Below are positions 19,927 through 29,006 of a stretch of DNA of 64,000 nucleotides, piece after piece (position 1 is the first letter of the stretch; each line of letters starts with the position of its first letter). Origin of the DNA: Mycobacterium sp. BK086 (lineage in GTDB: Bacteria; Actinomycetota; Actinomycetes; Mycobacteriales; Mycobacteriaceae); NCBI GenBank assembly GCA_004362315.1, contig SNWL01000004.1, positions 620,001 through 684,000 of the forward strand, written 5' to 3'. The notes below the pieces were generated by a model. That model searched no databases. It was not told the DNA's origin and worked only from the letters and a program-made list of their open reading frames with translations. Position numbers and translations under genes: made by a program.

Positions 19927-20711
19927 CCGTCTACCGTATGCGACGGACCACCCCGTTCGTAACCAGGTGGCGAACTGCGGCCCTTCCGTGATGTGGGTGC
20001 CTGCGCATCGAAACTCACCTCGTCGTCGAGCAGGGGTTGCGGCATCCGCCGGAAACGCCCACTGCCCGGCACCGAGGCCCACACCGCCATCGCCAGCAGG
20101 CCGTCGAGCACCAAGGCCAGCACCGTCACCAACAGAGCACCCACTAGGGCCAGATAGAACTGACGGACCTTGATGCCGTCGATCAGATAGCGCCCAAGCC
20201 CGCCGAGGCTGGCGTAGGCGGCCACCGTCGCGGTCGCCACCACCTGCAGCGTGGCGGTGCGCAGCCCACCCAGGATCAGCGGCAGGGCATTGGGTACCTC
20301 GACCCGCAGCAAAACCCGGGTCTCCGTCATGCCCATCGAGCGAGCGGCGTCCTTCACCGCGGGGTCGACGTTGGCGATCCCGGCGTAGGTGCCGGCCAGC
20401 AGGGGTGGGATGCCGAGCAACATCAGCGCGACGGTGGGTGGCAGCAACCCCAGCCCCCACAGCAGCACGCCGAGCAGCAGCACGCCCAGAGTGGGCAGCG
20501 CACGCAGCGCGTTCACCCCGGTGACGACCAGGAAGGTGCCGCGACCGGTATGCCCGATCAGCATTCCGATCGGGATCGCGATCAGCGCCGAGAAGACGAC
20601 GGCCACCGCGGTGTACTGCAGGTGCTCGAGGATCCGCACCCCCAGACCGGCCTTCCCCTCCCAGTTCGCGGCGGTGAAGATGTAGGCGAGCGCCTGATGC
20701 AGGAAGTTCAT
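19923..20711 (-). CDS. proZ: Osmoprotectant ABC transporter permease ProZ
   Basis: The start is the ATG at 20711, which overlaps the proW stop as ATGA; the eight residues before it belong to readthrough. About 262 residues with five or six membrane segments and the permease EAA-loop region (ARSMGMTETRVLLRVEVPNALPLILGG). With ProW it would form the membrane channel for glycine betaine, choline or related solutes. The C-terminal 45 residues are a polar, probably cytosolic tail not typical of the family. Translationally coupled to both neighbours. Confidence 0.9.
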   Translation of the reverse strand: MNFLHQALAYIFTAANWEGKAGLGVRILEHLQYTAVAVVFSALIAIPIGMLIGHTGRGTFLVVTGVNALRALPTLGVLLLGVLLWGLGLLPPTVALMLLGIPPLLAGTYAGIANVDPAVKDAARSMGMTETRVLLRVEVPNALPLILGGLRTATLQVVATATVAAYASLGGLGRYLIDGIKVRQFYLALVGALLVTVLALVLDGLLAMAVWASVPGSGRFRRMPQPLLDDEVSFDAQAPTSRKGRSSPPGYERGGPSHTVDG

Positions 20712-21352
20712 CGGCTCACCTTCACCCTCGCCCACGGGGTGATGAGCCGGCCGGCCAACAGGATCAGCACGTCGACGACGATCGCCAGCAGAAAGATCGC
20801 GATGATGCCCGCGACGATCTGGTCGCTTTTGTCAGCCTGGTAACCCTCGGTGAACCAGGTTCCCAGGCCGCCGATCCCGATGACCGAACCCACCGACACC
20901 ATCGAGATGTTGGTCACCGCGACGACGCGCAGGCCCGCGATGAGCACCGGAATCGACAGCGGCAGTTCGACTTTGAGCATCCTGGACACCCTGGTGTAGC
21001 CGACGGCGGTGGCGGCGTCACGCACCTGGGCGGGCACCGCATCCAGCGCCTCGGGCACGGCCCGCACCAGCAGCGCGGTGGTGTACAGGGTGAGCGCGAC
21101 GATCACGTTGGTCTCGTCGAGGATGCGGGTCGGGATGATCAGCGGCAGCACCACGAACAGCGCCAGCGAAGGAATCGTGAAGATGATGCTCGCCGTCACG
21201 GTGGTCAGCCTGCGCAGTGCGGTGGTGCGCCACACATACGCGCCCAACGGAACCGCGATCGCCAGACCGATCACCACCGGAACCAGCGAGAGCCGAAGGT
21301 GGATAACCGTCAGCGCCCACGCCTTGTCGAGATGGGTCAGCAGATAATTCAT
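20708..21352 (-). CDS. proW: Osmoprotectant ABC transporter permease ProW
   Basis: This 214-residue permease has five or six membrane segments. The EAA loop region is AATAVGYTRVSRMLKVELPLSIPVLIAGLR, with GSVIGIGGLGTWFTEGY near the end, typical of the OpuCB/OpuCD group. Start and stop each overlap the neighbouring genes by four bases, so the channel subunits are probably made in balanced amounts. Confidence 0.92.
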   Translation of the reverse strand: MNYLLTHLDKAWALTVIHLRLSLVPVVIGLAIAVPLGAYVWRTTALRRLTTVTASIIFTIPSLALFVVLPLIIPTRILDETNVIVALTLYTTALLVRAVPEALDAVPAQVRDAATAVGYTRVSRMLKVELPLSIPVLIAGLRVVAVTNISMVSVGSVIGIGGLGTWFTEGYQADKSDQIVAGIIAIFLLAIVVDVLILLAGRLITPWARVKVSR

Positions 21353-22446
21353 GACTTACGCTGGGCCTCAAGCGCTTCCAGAACGTCATCGGCCTTGACC
21401 CCGCCGATCACCTGCCCGTCGTCGTCGACGGCAACCCCGAGTCCGGCCGGCGAGGACAGCGCCGCATCCAGGGCCAGCCGCAGCGTACCGTCCGGTCCGA
21501 ACAGCGATCCGCCCGCGATTGTGCTGTCGTACAACGAACTTCCGCCGCGGTGCAGCTCCACACCGTCGGCGTTGAGCCAGGCGTATGGCCGGCCGTCGTC
21601 TCTGGTCACCAGCCGCCACTCACCCGGCTGCAGCGACAGATCGTCGATCCCGCCCTCTTTGACCGTCTGAATGTCGTGCAGCGGCAACCCGGCCGCCTGC
21701 CGGAATTGCAGACCGCGGTAACCCCGGTCGGCCCCGATGAAACCGGAGACGAATTCGTTGGCCGGATTGGACAACAGGCGCGCCGGAGCATCGTATTGCT
21801 GCAATGTGCCACCCGGGCCGAACACGGCGACCCGGTCGCCGAGTTTGATCGCCTCGTCGATGTCATGCGTGACGAAGACGATGGTCTTCTGCAATTCGCC
21901 TTGCAGGCGCAGGATTTCGGCCTGCAACTCATCGCGTACCACCGGGTCGACCGCCGAGAACGGTTCGTCCATCAGCAGCACCGGCGGATCGGCCGCCAAG
22001 GCGCGTGCGACGCCGACGCGTTGCTGCTGTCCGCCGGACAACTGCGCCGGATAACGATCTCCCAGTTTGGGATCCAGGCCCACCCGCTCCAGCACCTCGT
22101 AGGCGGCCTTACGCGCCGTGCGTCGCGATTCGCCCTTGAGCACCGGCACCGTCGCGACGTTGTCGATGACCCGCTGGTGCGGCATCAGTCCGCCGCTCTG
22201 AATGACGTAGCCGATCCCGAGCCGCAGCTTCACCGGGTTGACGCCGGCGATATCGCGCCCGTCGACGGTGATCGTCCCCGAGCTGGGTTCGATCATCCGG
22301 TTGATCATTCGCATCGAGGTGGTCTTGCCGCAGCCCGACGGCCCGACGAAGACCGTCAGTGTGCCGGTGGGCACCTCCATGCTCAGGTCGTCGACGGCAA
22401 CGGTGCCATCCGGGTACGTCTTGGTGACCGCTTCGAAGGTGATCAT
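21349..22446 (-). CDS. proV: Osmoprotectant ABC transporter ATP-binding protein ProV
   Basis: This 365-residue ATPase has Walker A GPSGCGKTT (33-41), signature LSGGQQQRVGVARALA, and Walker B LLMDEPFSAVDP with the H-loop FVTHDIDEA. The C-terminal part (about 240-362) resembles a degenerate pair of CBS-type units ending GVAVDDDGQVIGGVKADDVLEAL, the kind that senses ionic strength in OpuA. It begins one base before the proX stop region and overlaps proW by four bases. Confidence 0.94.
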   Translation of the reverse strand: MITFEAVTKTYPDGTVAVDDLSMEVPTGTLTVFVGPSGCGKTTSMRMINRMIEPSSGTITVDGRDIAGVNPVKLRLGIGYVIQSGGLMPHQRVIDNVATVPVLKGESRRTARKAAYEVLERVGLDPKLGDRYPAQLSGGQQQRVGVARALAADPPVLLMDEPFSAVDPVVRDELQAEILRLQGELQKTIVFVTHDIDEAIKLGDRVAVFGPGGTLQQYDAPARLLSNPANEFVSGFIGADRGYRGLQFRQAAGLPLHDIQTVKEGGIDDLSLQPGEWRLVTRDDGRPYAWLNADGVELHRGGSSLYDSTIAGGSLFGPDGTLRLALDAALSSPAGLGVAVDDDGQVIGGVKADDVLEALEAQRKS

Positions 22447-23400
22447 CTATTTCCCGATCGGCTTGTCGAAACCGTTGTCGCGGATCCACTTTCGCGCCGC
22501 CTCGTCGGGGTCGACCCCGGAGTTCCCGGACACGGCGGTATTGAGTTCGATGAGGCCCTCGGTGCTCAGCTTGGCCGACACGGCGTCGAGCACCTTCTTG
22601 AGTTCATCGGATTTCTTCTGCGAACTGACCAGCGGCACAACGTTGGCCGCCAGGAAGTTGTTCTTCGGATCCTCCAGGACGACGAGCTTGTTCTGCGGGA
22701 TCGCCGGGGAGGTGCTGAAAATGTCGGCGGCGGTGACGGTGCCGTCGACCAGCGCACGCACCGTCGCGGGGCCACCCCCGTCGCTGATCGCGACGAAGTT
22801 GTCCGGCTTGATGTCCAGACCGTACTTGGCTTTCAGCCCGGGCAGACCCTCGGTGCGGTTCAGAAATTCCGAGGGGGCTCCGAACTTGACCTCCGGGGAG
22901 TGCGCGGCCAAATCGGCAATGGTCTTGAGATTCCACTTCTGTGCGGTGGATTCGGAGACCGCGACGGTGTCGGTGTCGTTGGCGGGCGAGGGCGTCAGAA
23001 TCGACAAGTCACCCGGCAGCGCCCGGACCAACGCCAGCTCCACTTGGTCGGGTGTGGTCACCGTGGTCTTGGGATCGAAGTACTGCAACAGGTTTCCGGT
23101 GTACTCGGGCACCAGGTCGATCGAATGGTCGCGCACCGCGGGAATGTAGGTCTCGCGGCTGCCGATGCCGAACTGCCGTCCGACCGTGAAACCGTTCGCC
23201 TCCAACGCCTGGGCGTAGATCTCGGCGATGATCTTCGATTCCGGGAAGTCCGCGGAGCCGACGACGAGGGTCTTCAAATCACCCGACGCCGAGCCGCCGC
23301 CAAGCGGATTGGCACTGCCACATCCCGCAACAACGGGCAGGACCAGCATGAACAGCGTTGCTACCAACCACAGTCGCTTTCCGCCCCGCGACGCGTTCAT
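22447..23400 (-). CDS. proX: Osmoprotectant-binding lipoprotein ProX
   Basis: The ATG at 23400 is chosen because AAAGGA lies about 6 bases upstream and because it starts a clean lipoprotein signal (WLVATLFMLVLPVVAGC, lipidated Cys27). The remainder of the 317 residues is an OpuAC-type binding protein: VVGSADFPESKIIAEIYAQALEANG, DLVPEYTGNLLQYF, then VISDGG-like and SSQKKSDELKKVLDAVSAKL segments. It delivers a quaternary amine or similar solute to ProVWZ. First gene of a five-gene operon. Confidence 0.92.
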   Translation of the reverse strand: MNASRGGKRLWLVATLFMLVLPVVAGCGSANPLGGGSASGDLKTLVVGSADFPESKIIAEIYAQALEANGFTVGRQFGIGSRETYIPAVRDHSIDLVPEYTGNLLQYFDPKTTVTTPDQVELALVRALPGDLSILTPSPANDTDTVAVSESTAQKWNLKTIADLAAHSPEVKFGAPSEFLNRTEGLPGLKAKYGLDIKPDNFVAISDGGGPATVRALVDGTVTAADIFSTSPAIPQNKLVVLEDPKNNFLAANVVPLVSSQKKSDELKKVLDAVSAKLSTEGLIELNTAVSGNSGVDPDEAARKWIRDNGFDKPIGK

Positions 23401-23513
23401 GTGCGTCCTTTCACCCCGGCCCGTTTCACCGACAGTAACGGCAGTGACCGCCACCCGCCCAGGTTTAAACCCCGGTTGTTTCCTTATGCGCCGAAACGGG
23501 CAAAGATGACGGA

Positions 23514-23882
23514 ATGAGCAGTGAGTTCCCGGGGCCGCCGAACGAGCCGACGTCGGTTCCGCCCGTACCGACTCCGCCGGAGCCGCCCGCGCCACGCACC
23601 GCCGCGAACGTGTCGGAGGTCAAGTTCACCCGCGCGGCCGCGCTGTGGTCGTCGGTGATCGCCGGGTTCCTGGTCCTCACAATCCTGCTGGTCTTCATTG
23701 CCCAGAACACCGAGTCGGCGTCGTTCGCGTTCTTCGGCTGGCGCTGGTCGCTGCCGTTGGGCGTCGCGATCCTCATGGCGGCGGTGGCCGGCGGCCTGGT
23801 GACCGTCTTGGCCGGCGCGGCGCGGATCTTCCAGCTACGCCGCGCGGCCAAGAAGAATCTCAAAGCCGCGCGGAACGGCTAA
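23514..23882 (+). CDS. LapA-domain (DUF1049) small membrane protein
   Basis: The 122-residue protein has a proline-rich cytosolic N-terminus (about 6-28) and two membrane helices (44-65 and 79-105). The sequence LVLTILLVFIAQNTESASFAFFGWRWSLPLGVAILMAAVAGG has the conserved N-T-x-x-x-x-F-x-F-x-x-W pattern of LapA domains. The tail is basic (LRRAAKKNLKAARNG). It is divergent from proX and corresponds by position to Rv3760. Function in mycobacteria is unknown. Overlaps the convergent kinase gene by four bases. Confidence 0.87.
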   Translation: MSSEFPGPPNEPTSVPPVPTPPEPPAPRTAANVSEVKFTRAAALWSSVIAGFLVLTILLVFIAQNTESASFAFFGWRWSLPLGVAILMAAVAGGLVTVLAGAARIFQLRRAAKKNLKAARNG

Positions 23883-24904
23883 GCCAGCGTCTCGAGGCCG
23901 CGAGCGATCAGGACGGCGACCGCTTGCCCTGCGCGATCGTCGTCGCTGGGGGTTCCCGCCGCCATCCGCCTGCGGAAGTCGATCCCGGCAGCGATGATCG
24001 CCAGCTTGAAGTACCCCAGCGCCATCTGAAAATCCCAGTGCGCCAGTGGGTTTCCAGACACCTCCGAATACCGGTGGGCCAGCTCGTCCGCCGACGGCAT
24101 CTGCGGGGCGGTCCAGGCCGTCTCCTCGTTGAGGATCAGATTCAGCGCAGGGTCCCGGTGCACGCACATCAGCGCGGCATCCGAAAGCGGATCGCCGAGC
24201 GTCGACATCTCCCAATCCAGCACGGCCCGAACAACAGTCGGGTTGTCGGCGTCCAGAATCGTGTTGTCGATGCGGTAGTCACCGTGCACGATCGAGGTTC
24301 GGCTCTGTTCGGGCACCGAGTCGGCCAGCTTGGCGTGCAGCCGCTCGACGTCGCCGTCGCGCGGGTCGTCGGCGAGCCGGACGTGCTCCCACTGCGACCC
24401 CCAGCGCCGGACCTGGCGTTCCAGATAGCCACTCGGCTTACCGAAGTCGCTCAATCCCACGGCGTCTGGATCGACCTCGTGCAGGTCGACCAGCACCCGG
24501 ATCAGACTGTCCACACACGCACTCACCACGGCGGGGCCGCCGAGAGCGTCGAGCTCGACGCGGCTGCGAACCACGTTGCCCGCAACGTATTCGACCATCT
24601 GGAACGGCGCACCCAGCACGGAGTCGTCGTCGCGCATCGTGACCGCCCGCGCCACCGGGACCGGGCTGTCGGCCAGCGCGGCCACCACCCGGTATTCGCG
24701 CCCCATGTCGTGGGCGGACGGGGTGAGGCCGTGCAGCGGCGGGCGGCGCAGCACCCACTTGGACGCGTCGTCGAACACCAGGAAGGTCAGATTGGAGCGT
24801 CCACCGGAGATGAACTGGCCCTGAAGCTCACCGGTGCGCGGGATACCTGCGGCGCGCAGATGCCGGTCCAGCGCTTCCAGGTCGAGGCCGTCGAGTGAAG
24901 TCAC
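23879..24904 (-). CDS. fadE36: APH-fold phosphotransferase, ACAD10/11-kinase-like (FadE36-type)
   Basis: The 341-residue protein kinase-like fold has SGGRSNLTFLV near 33-43, the catalytic loop HGDYRIDNTI (about 220-229) and the metal motif VLDWEMSTLGDP (about 240-251). Despite the historical name FadE36 it is not an acyl-CoA dehydrogenase: it matches the kinase domain fused to acyl-CoA dehydrogenase in human ACAD10/ACAD11. Those kinases are proposed to phosphorylate 4-hydroxyacyl-CoAs so the hydroxyl can be removed. This copy has no adjacent dehydrogenase; two other copies in the window do (29045, 47601). Confidence 0.88.
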   Translation of the reverse strand: MTSLDGLDLEALDRHLRAAGIPRTGELQGQFISGGRSNLTFLVFDDASKWVLRRPPLHGLTPSAHDMGREYRVVAALADSPVPVARAVTMRDDDSVLGAPFQMVEYVAGNVVRSRVELDALGGPAVVSACVDSLIRVLVDLHEVDPDAVGLSDFGKPSGYLERQVRRWGSQWEHVRLADDPRDGDVERLHAKLADSVPEQSRTSIVHGDYRIDNTILDADNPTVVRAVLDWEMSTLGDPLSDAALMCVHRDPALNLILNEETAWTAPQMPSADELAHRYSEVSGNPLAHWDFQMALGYFKLAIIAAGIDFRRRMAAGTPSDDDRAGQAVAVLIARGLETLA

Positions 24905-24917
24905 CAGCTATGTATAG

Positions 24918-25526
24918 CTAATAGCGCTGATTACGCGGCAAGAGGTCCCAGACGTGCTCGGTGCCGTTCACCGCGGCCACCGTGGCGAACCCGTTGCGGG
25001 CATAGAGCAGGCGGGTGATCGACACGTAGTCGATCGGAAAGGACAGCAACCGCTTGGTGCCCAACAGCTCATGCAGGATCACGTTGATCACCCCGCCGTG
25101 GCTGAAGACCGCGACCGTGTCATCGTGCCCGGCGGCGTCGACGATGTCGGCGAGAGCGGCGGCAATCCGGCCGCGGAACTCACCCTCGTCGACACTGCTG
25201 GGCAGCCGGCCTTCGGCCATCCGAGCCCACTCCTCGGGCTTCTCCTTGCGCACCTGTTCGATCGGCACGTAGTGGGACAAGCCGCGGTCGTACTCGGCAA
25301 GCCGCTCGTCGATGTCGAGGGCCAGGTCGAGGGCCTTCGCGACCGGCTCGCCCGTCTGGATCGCGCGGCGCTGCGGGCTGCTGACCAGCCGGGTGATCGG
25401 AAAGCGGGCCAGCCCTTCGGGCAGCCGTTCAGCCTGCCGCCACCCTTCCTCGGACAGTTCGGGATCGGCCCCTTCGCCTGCCTCGGTCCGGTTCGGCAAG
25501 GCATGCCTGACGAGCAACAACTGCAT
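24918..25526 (-). CDS. Histidine phosphatase superfamily protein
   Basis: From the ATG at 25526 the product is 202 residues beginning MQLLLVRHALPN, with the phospho-accepting His8 in the RHG-like motif. The second histidine is in VAVFSHGGVINVILHELL, and SSPQRRAIQTGEPVAKAL is the usual third motif. An AAAGGG ribosome site lies about 11 bases upstream. The family includes phosphoglycerate mutases and broad phosphatases; the substrate is not evident. It follows the phosphotransferase gene's direction (downstream is that gene, 13 bases away), so the two are probably cotranscribed. Confidence 0.9.
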   Translation of the reverse strand: MQLLLVRHALPNRTEAGEGADPELSEEGWRQAERLPEGLARFPITRLVSSPQRRAIQTGEPVAKALDLALDIDERLAEYDRGLSHYVPIEQVRKEKPEEWARMAEGRLPSSVDEGEFRGRIAAALADIVDAAGHDDTVAVFSHGGVINVILHELLGTKRLLSFPIDYVSITRLLYARNGFATVAAVNGTEHVWDLLPRNQRY

Positions 25527-25575
25527 GATCGAGATGGCCCTTTCTCCTACTGACGCCCGTGCAACGATAAAGCCC

Positions 25576-26649
25576 ATGCGGGCCTTCGTCTGTCCGGTGT
25601 GCCACAACTTCGTTCCCTTCGAGCGCAGCCGGTGCCCGTCGTGCGACAGTCCGGTGGGCCTGCACCTACCGAGCAAGTCGATGGTGGCGCTGGGTGACGG
25701 CACGGCTGAGATCGACGGCGCCGAGTGGACCCGCTGCACCCAGACCGAGACGCTGGCGTGCAACTGGCTGGCCGCGGAGTCCACCGACGCCGACGCGCGG
25801 GGGCGTTGCCTGGCGCATTCGCTGATCCGGCGCGAGCCTGACGCCGACGACACCATCGCCAGGGAGAAGCTGCCGTCGGCCACGCTCGCGTTGCGTCGTC
25901 TCGTCTACCAGCTTCACGACCTCGGCCTGCCGGTCGACCCGTATTGGCGCCGCGACGGCGGCCTGGCCTTCGACCTGCTGTCCAGTTTCAGCGGCGAGCG
26001 GATCACGATCGGTCACGCCAACGGGGTGATCACCATCGATCTGGTGGAATCCCTTGACGCATACCGAGAATCGCTGCGGGTACGGCTCGGCGAGCCGTAC
26101 CGCACGATGCTGGGCCACTTCCGCCACGAGGCCGGGCACTACTACCAGAACGTTCTCGTCGAAACCGATTCGGGCGCAGAGCGTTACCTTGCGCACTGCC
26201 GGGAGCTGTTCGGCGACGAGCGGGCGAGTTACACCGACGCCCTGACCCGCCATTACGAGCATGGCGCACCGGCGGATTGGCAGTCGTCGTTCATTTCCGA
26301 ATACGCCACCATGCATCCGTGGGAGGACTTCGCCGAGTGCTTCGCCCACTATCTGCACATCACCGACACCATCGACACCGGCAGGGAGGCGGGCATGGTG
26401 CTGCTCGCCGACCGGGTGCGCTTCGCCGCGCCCCGCGACGTGATCCCGCTGGAGTCCTATGCCGGCGTGCCGATCGACCAGTTGCTCGACGACTGGAAGT
26501 GGATTTCGCTGTTCTTCAATCGGGTCAACACCGCGATGGGTAGGGGCCCGCTGTACCCGTTCGACATCAGTGCGCCGGTGGCCGACAAACTCGGCTTCGT
26601 CCACACGGTGGTCCGGGAGTCCGCTCAGCGTTTGGCCGGCGGCGCGTAG
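25576..26649 (+). CDS. Zinc-ribbon putative metallopeptidase
   Basis: The 357-residue product starts at ATG 25576. An N-terminal zinc ribbon has two CxxC knuckles (C6-x-x-C9 and C20-x-x-C23). The main domain has HFRHEAGHYYQ, an HExxH motif with H184, E185 and H188, and the later PWEDFAECFAHYLH stretch probably supplies a third zinc ligand and an active-site helix. This combination matches the zincin family Peptidase_Mx (PF15887) joined to zinc-ribbon_6. No signal peptide is seen, so it is cytosolic. The substrate is unknown. Its 3' end overlaps the convergent acyl-CoA dehydrogenase by 25 bases. Confidence 0.88.
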   Translation: MRAFVCPVCHNFVPFERSRCPSCDSPVGLHLPSKSMVALGDGTAEIDGAEWTRCTQTETLACNWLAAESTDADARGRCLAHSLIRREPDADDTIAREKLPSATLALRRLVYQLHDLGLPVDPYWRRDGGLAFDLLSSFSGERITIGHANGVITIDLVESLDAYRESLRVRLGEPYRTMLGHFRHEAGHYYQNVLVETDSGAERYLAHCRELFGDERASYTDALTRHYEHGAPADWQSSFISEYATMHPWEDFAECFAHYLHITDTIDTGREAGMVLLADRVRFAAPRDVIPLESYAGVPIDQLLDDWKWISLFFNRVNTAMGRGPLYPFDISAPVADKLGFVHTVVRESAQRLAGGA

Positions 26650-27785
26650 GCCGGACGGCCGAGGCCGAGGATCTGCTGGGCGATCATGTTGCGGAAAATC
26701 TCCAGCGTTCCGCCGTAAATACCGACAGGAGAAGCCAATCGGAAGATGTACTCCGCTCCCCCGTCGTCGGCCGCACCCTTGGTGGTGACCGGCAGGGTGG
26801 CCGCGGTACCGAGGATGTCCATCAGATCGGGTGAGATGTCGCGCATGGTCTGGGCGATCAGCACCCGGCCCGACATCGCCGGTGCGCTCAACGCGGCCTC
26901 CAGGCGAGCGGCTGCCCGTCCGAGTCGGTAGGCCACCGAATCGTCGTCGACGGGCGCGACCGCGGCCACCCGGTCGACGGCCTCGGCCGTCAGCAGGATG
27001 TGCTCGGTCATCGTTGCGAGCTTGTCCAGCCCCTCGGTATTGCGCTCGACGGTGCCGTGTTCGGAGTTGAGAGCATCGCGCAGGACCGTCCAGCCGCCGT
27101 TGACCTCACCGATGCGGTACTTGTCGTCGACGCGGACATCGCTGTAGTACGTGATATTGGTGCGGTCCCCGTCGACAGTGCGGATGCCCTGCACTTCGAC
27201 GCCGGCGGCGTCCATCGGCACCAGGAACATCGTCAGGTTCTTGTGCTTGGGCCCATCGGGGTCACTGTTAGTGATCAGGAACACGTACTGGGCGTTGTGG
27301 GCGTTCGACGTGAACATCTTGGCCCCGTTGATGATCCAGCCGTCGCCGTCCCGCACGGACTTGGTCTTGACGGTCGCGACGTCCGATCCGCCCTCGGGCT
27401 CGGTGTAGCCAAGGCACAGTCGAGTGCGACCGGCGAGCACCGACGGCATGATCTCGGCCAGCAGACCCGGGTCGGCGAACTTGAGCAGTGTGCGCGCCAC
27501 CATCATGGTCGTCGGCCAGTGGAACCACGGGGCGTGCGCACGCCCGATCTCGAGTTCGAAGATCCTGCGCTGCACCGCGCTGAAACCGCCCTCGGCCTCG
27601 GTGTTGAAATCCCGCGCCAGGTAGCCCAGCTCGGCCAGTGCGAGGTGCAGACCTTCGTGGAAGTTCTCGCCGGTCTCCCGGTCGTGGGCGTGGACGTCCT
27701 CAGTCACCAGGCGACTCAGATCCGCCTGAAGCTGACGCTGGAACGCCTCGTCCTCAGCCGACAGCTCGACCCGGGAGAAATCCAT
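26625..27785 (-). CDS. Acyl-CoA dehydrogenase
   Basis: A 386-residue flavoprotein of the acyl-CoA dehydrogenase superfamily. Visible elements are LCLGYTEPEGGSDVATVKT (FAD/substrate contacts), DGWIINGAKMFTSNAHNAQY, and a C-terminal VGIYGGTLEIFRNMIAQQILGLGRP stretch typical of the family's FAD-binding end. The usual catalytic glutamate position in that stretch is occupied by G-T-L-E, as in many mycobacterial FadE proteins. It lies 14 bases after the CoA-transferase gene at 27800, with which it probably forms a two-gene operon for a branched or aromatic acyl-CoA. Confidence 0.9.
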   Translation of the reverse strand: MDFSRVELSAEDEAFQRQLQADLSRLVTEDVHAHDRETGENFHEGLHLALAELGYLARDFNTEAEGGFSAVQRRIFELEIGRAHAPWFHWPTTMMVARTLLKFADPGLLAEIMPSVLAGRTRLCLGYTEPEGGSDVATVKTKSVRDGDGWIINGAKMFTSNAHNAQYVFLITNSDPDGPKHKNLTMFLVPMDAAGVEVQGIRTVDGDRTNITYYSDVRVDDKYRIGEVNGGWTVLRDALNSEHGTVERNTEGLDKLATMTEHILLTAEAVDRVAAVAPVDDDSVAYRLGRAAARLEAALSAPAMSGRVLIAQTMRDISPDLMDILGTAATLPVTTKGAADDGGAEYIFRLASPVGIYGGTLEIFRNMIAQQILGLGRPAYAPPAKR

Positions 27786-27799
27786 GGCCGTTACATTAC

Positions 27800-28960
27800 T
27801 CAGCCTTGTTGTAACTCCGCCAGGATCTCCTCGGTGTGCTCACCGAGCTTCGGCGCCACCGAGCGGGGCGCCCACGGGGTGCCGTGGAAATCCGCGGGTG
27901 TGGCGACCATCGGCAGCGAGCCGCCGTCGTCGGGAACGTCGACCAGCCCGCCCGCGGCGTGGAACTGCTCGTCGCCGAGGACGTCTTCCATCGAATTCAC
28001 CGGCGACCAGAACAGCTCGGGCTCGGTGTCGAAGGCCGCCGCCCACTCGTCGAAAGTCTTGGTCGCGAAGATCTCGTCGAGCGTCGCGATGAGCTCACGG
28101 GAGTTGATCGCCCGGTCGCGCGCGGTGGTGAACCTGTTGTCGCTCAACCATTCCGGATGACCCACCGCCCGGCACAGCGACGGCCAGTGCCGATCGGCTT
28201 CCAGCCCGACGATCCAGAACCGCTTGCCGTCGGCCGCCAGGTAGTTGTTCATGCAGGGGTTGAACATCGTCTCGCGCTGCCCGATCGCGATGGGCCGCCC
28301 GCTCAGCAAGAACGTGTTGAGGTCGAAGCTCACGGTATAGGTGCCCTGGCGATACAGCGAGGTGGTGACCAGCTGCCCCTCACCGGTGCGGGCGCGGGCG
28401 ACCAGCGCGGCGTTGACGGCGCCGGCCAGCGTCATCCCCGTCATGTGGTCGCCCATCCCGCCGCGCTGGAACGGCGGGCTGTCACCGGGCCGGGTGAGCA
28501 GATCGGCCACCCCGGAGCGGGCCCAGAACGCCGCGACGTCGTAGGCCGGGCGGTTGGCTTCAGGCCCCTTCTCGCCGTATCCGGTGATCAAGCCGTACAC
28601 CAGCCCCGGGTTGAGCGCGGCCACCTTCGGATAGTCGAGGTCGAGTCGGGCGAGTGCGTCGGGCCGCACGTTCGTGATGAAAACATCTGCGCTTGCCAGC
28701 AATTGGCGGGCCGTCGCCAGACCGCCATCGGTGGTCAGGTCGAGCACGATGCTGCGCTTGGAGCGGTTGTCCATCTCGAACGGCGGGTTGCCGCCGTCGT
28801 CGAGGCCGAGCATCCGGCCGAACATCCGGGCGGGGTCGCCAGTCGGCGGTTCGATTTTGACGACGTCGGCGCCCCAATCCGCCAGGATTCCCCCGGCAGC
28901 CGGCCCGGCGACCCAGACGCCGAGCTCGACAACCTTGATGCCCTCCAGCGGTCCCGCCAT
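27800..28960 (-). CDS. Family III CoA-transferase (CaiB/BaiF)
   Basis: The 386-residue enzyme begins PLEGIKVVELGVWVAGPAAGGIL and has the catalytic Asp171 in FQRGGMGDHMTG. The family moves CoA between carboxylic acids. It is the first gene of the pair with the acyl-CoA dehydrogenase and would activate that enzyme's substrate. Its start is only 84 bases from the divergent kinase operon, with palindromic operators in between, so both units may answer to the same TetR-type repressor. Confidence 0.92.
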   Translation of the reverse strand: MAGPLEGIKVVELGVWVAGPAAGGILADWGADVVKIEPPTGDPARMFGRMLGLDDGGNPPFEMDNRSKRSIVLDLTTDGGLATARQLLASADVFITNVRPDALARLDLDYPKVAALNPGLVYGLITGYGEKGPEANRPAYDVAAFWARSGVADLLTRPGDSPPFQRGGMGDHMTGMTLAGAVNAALVARARTGEGQLVTTSLYRQGTYTVSFDLNTFLLSGRPIAIGQRETMFNPCMNNYLAADGKRFWIVGLEADRHWPSLCRAVGHPEWLSDNRFTTARDRAINSRELIATLDEIFATKTFDEWAAAFDTEPELFWSPVNSMEDVLGDEQFHAAGGLVDVPDDGGSLPMVATPADFHGTPWAPRSVAPKLGEHTEEILAELQQG

Positions 28961-29006
28961 CGGTGCCCCTTTCGCTCTGCGCCCAAAGGCTAGTGGTTCC
29001 GCGCGC

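Noticed and set aside
21550-23517. A long plus-strand open frame of about 650 codons opposite proV and proX
   Set aside because: It is antisense to two genes with clear ABC-transporter motifs, is His/Arg/Gly-rich and shows no domain; GC-rich third positions create such frames.
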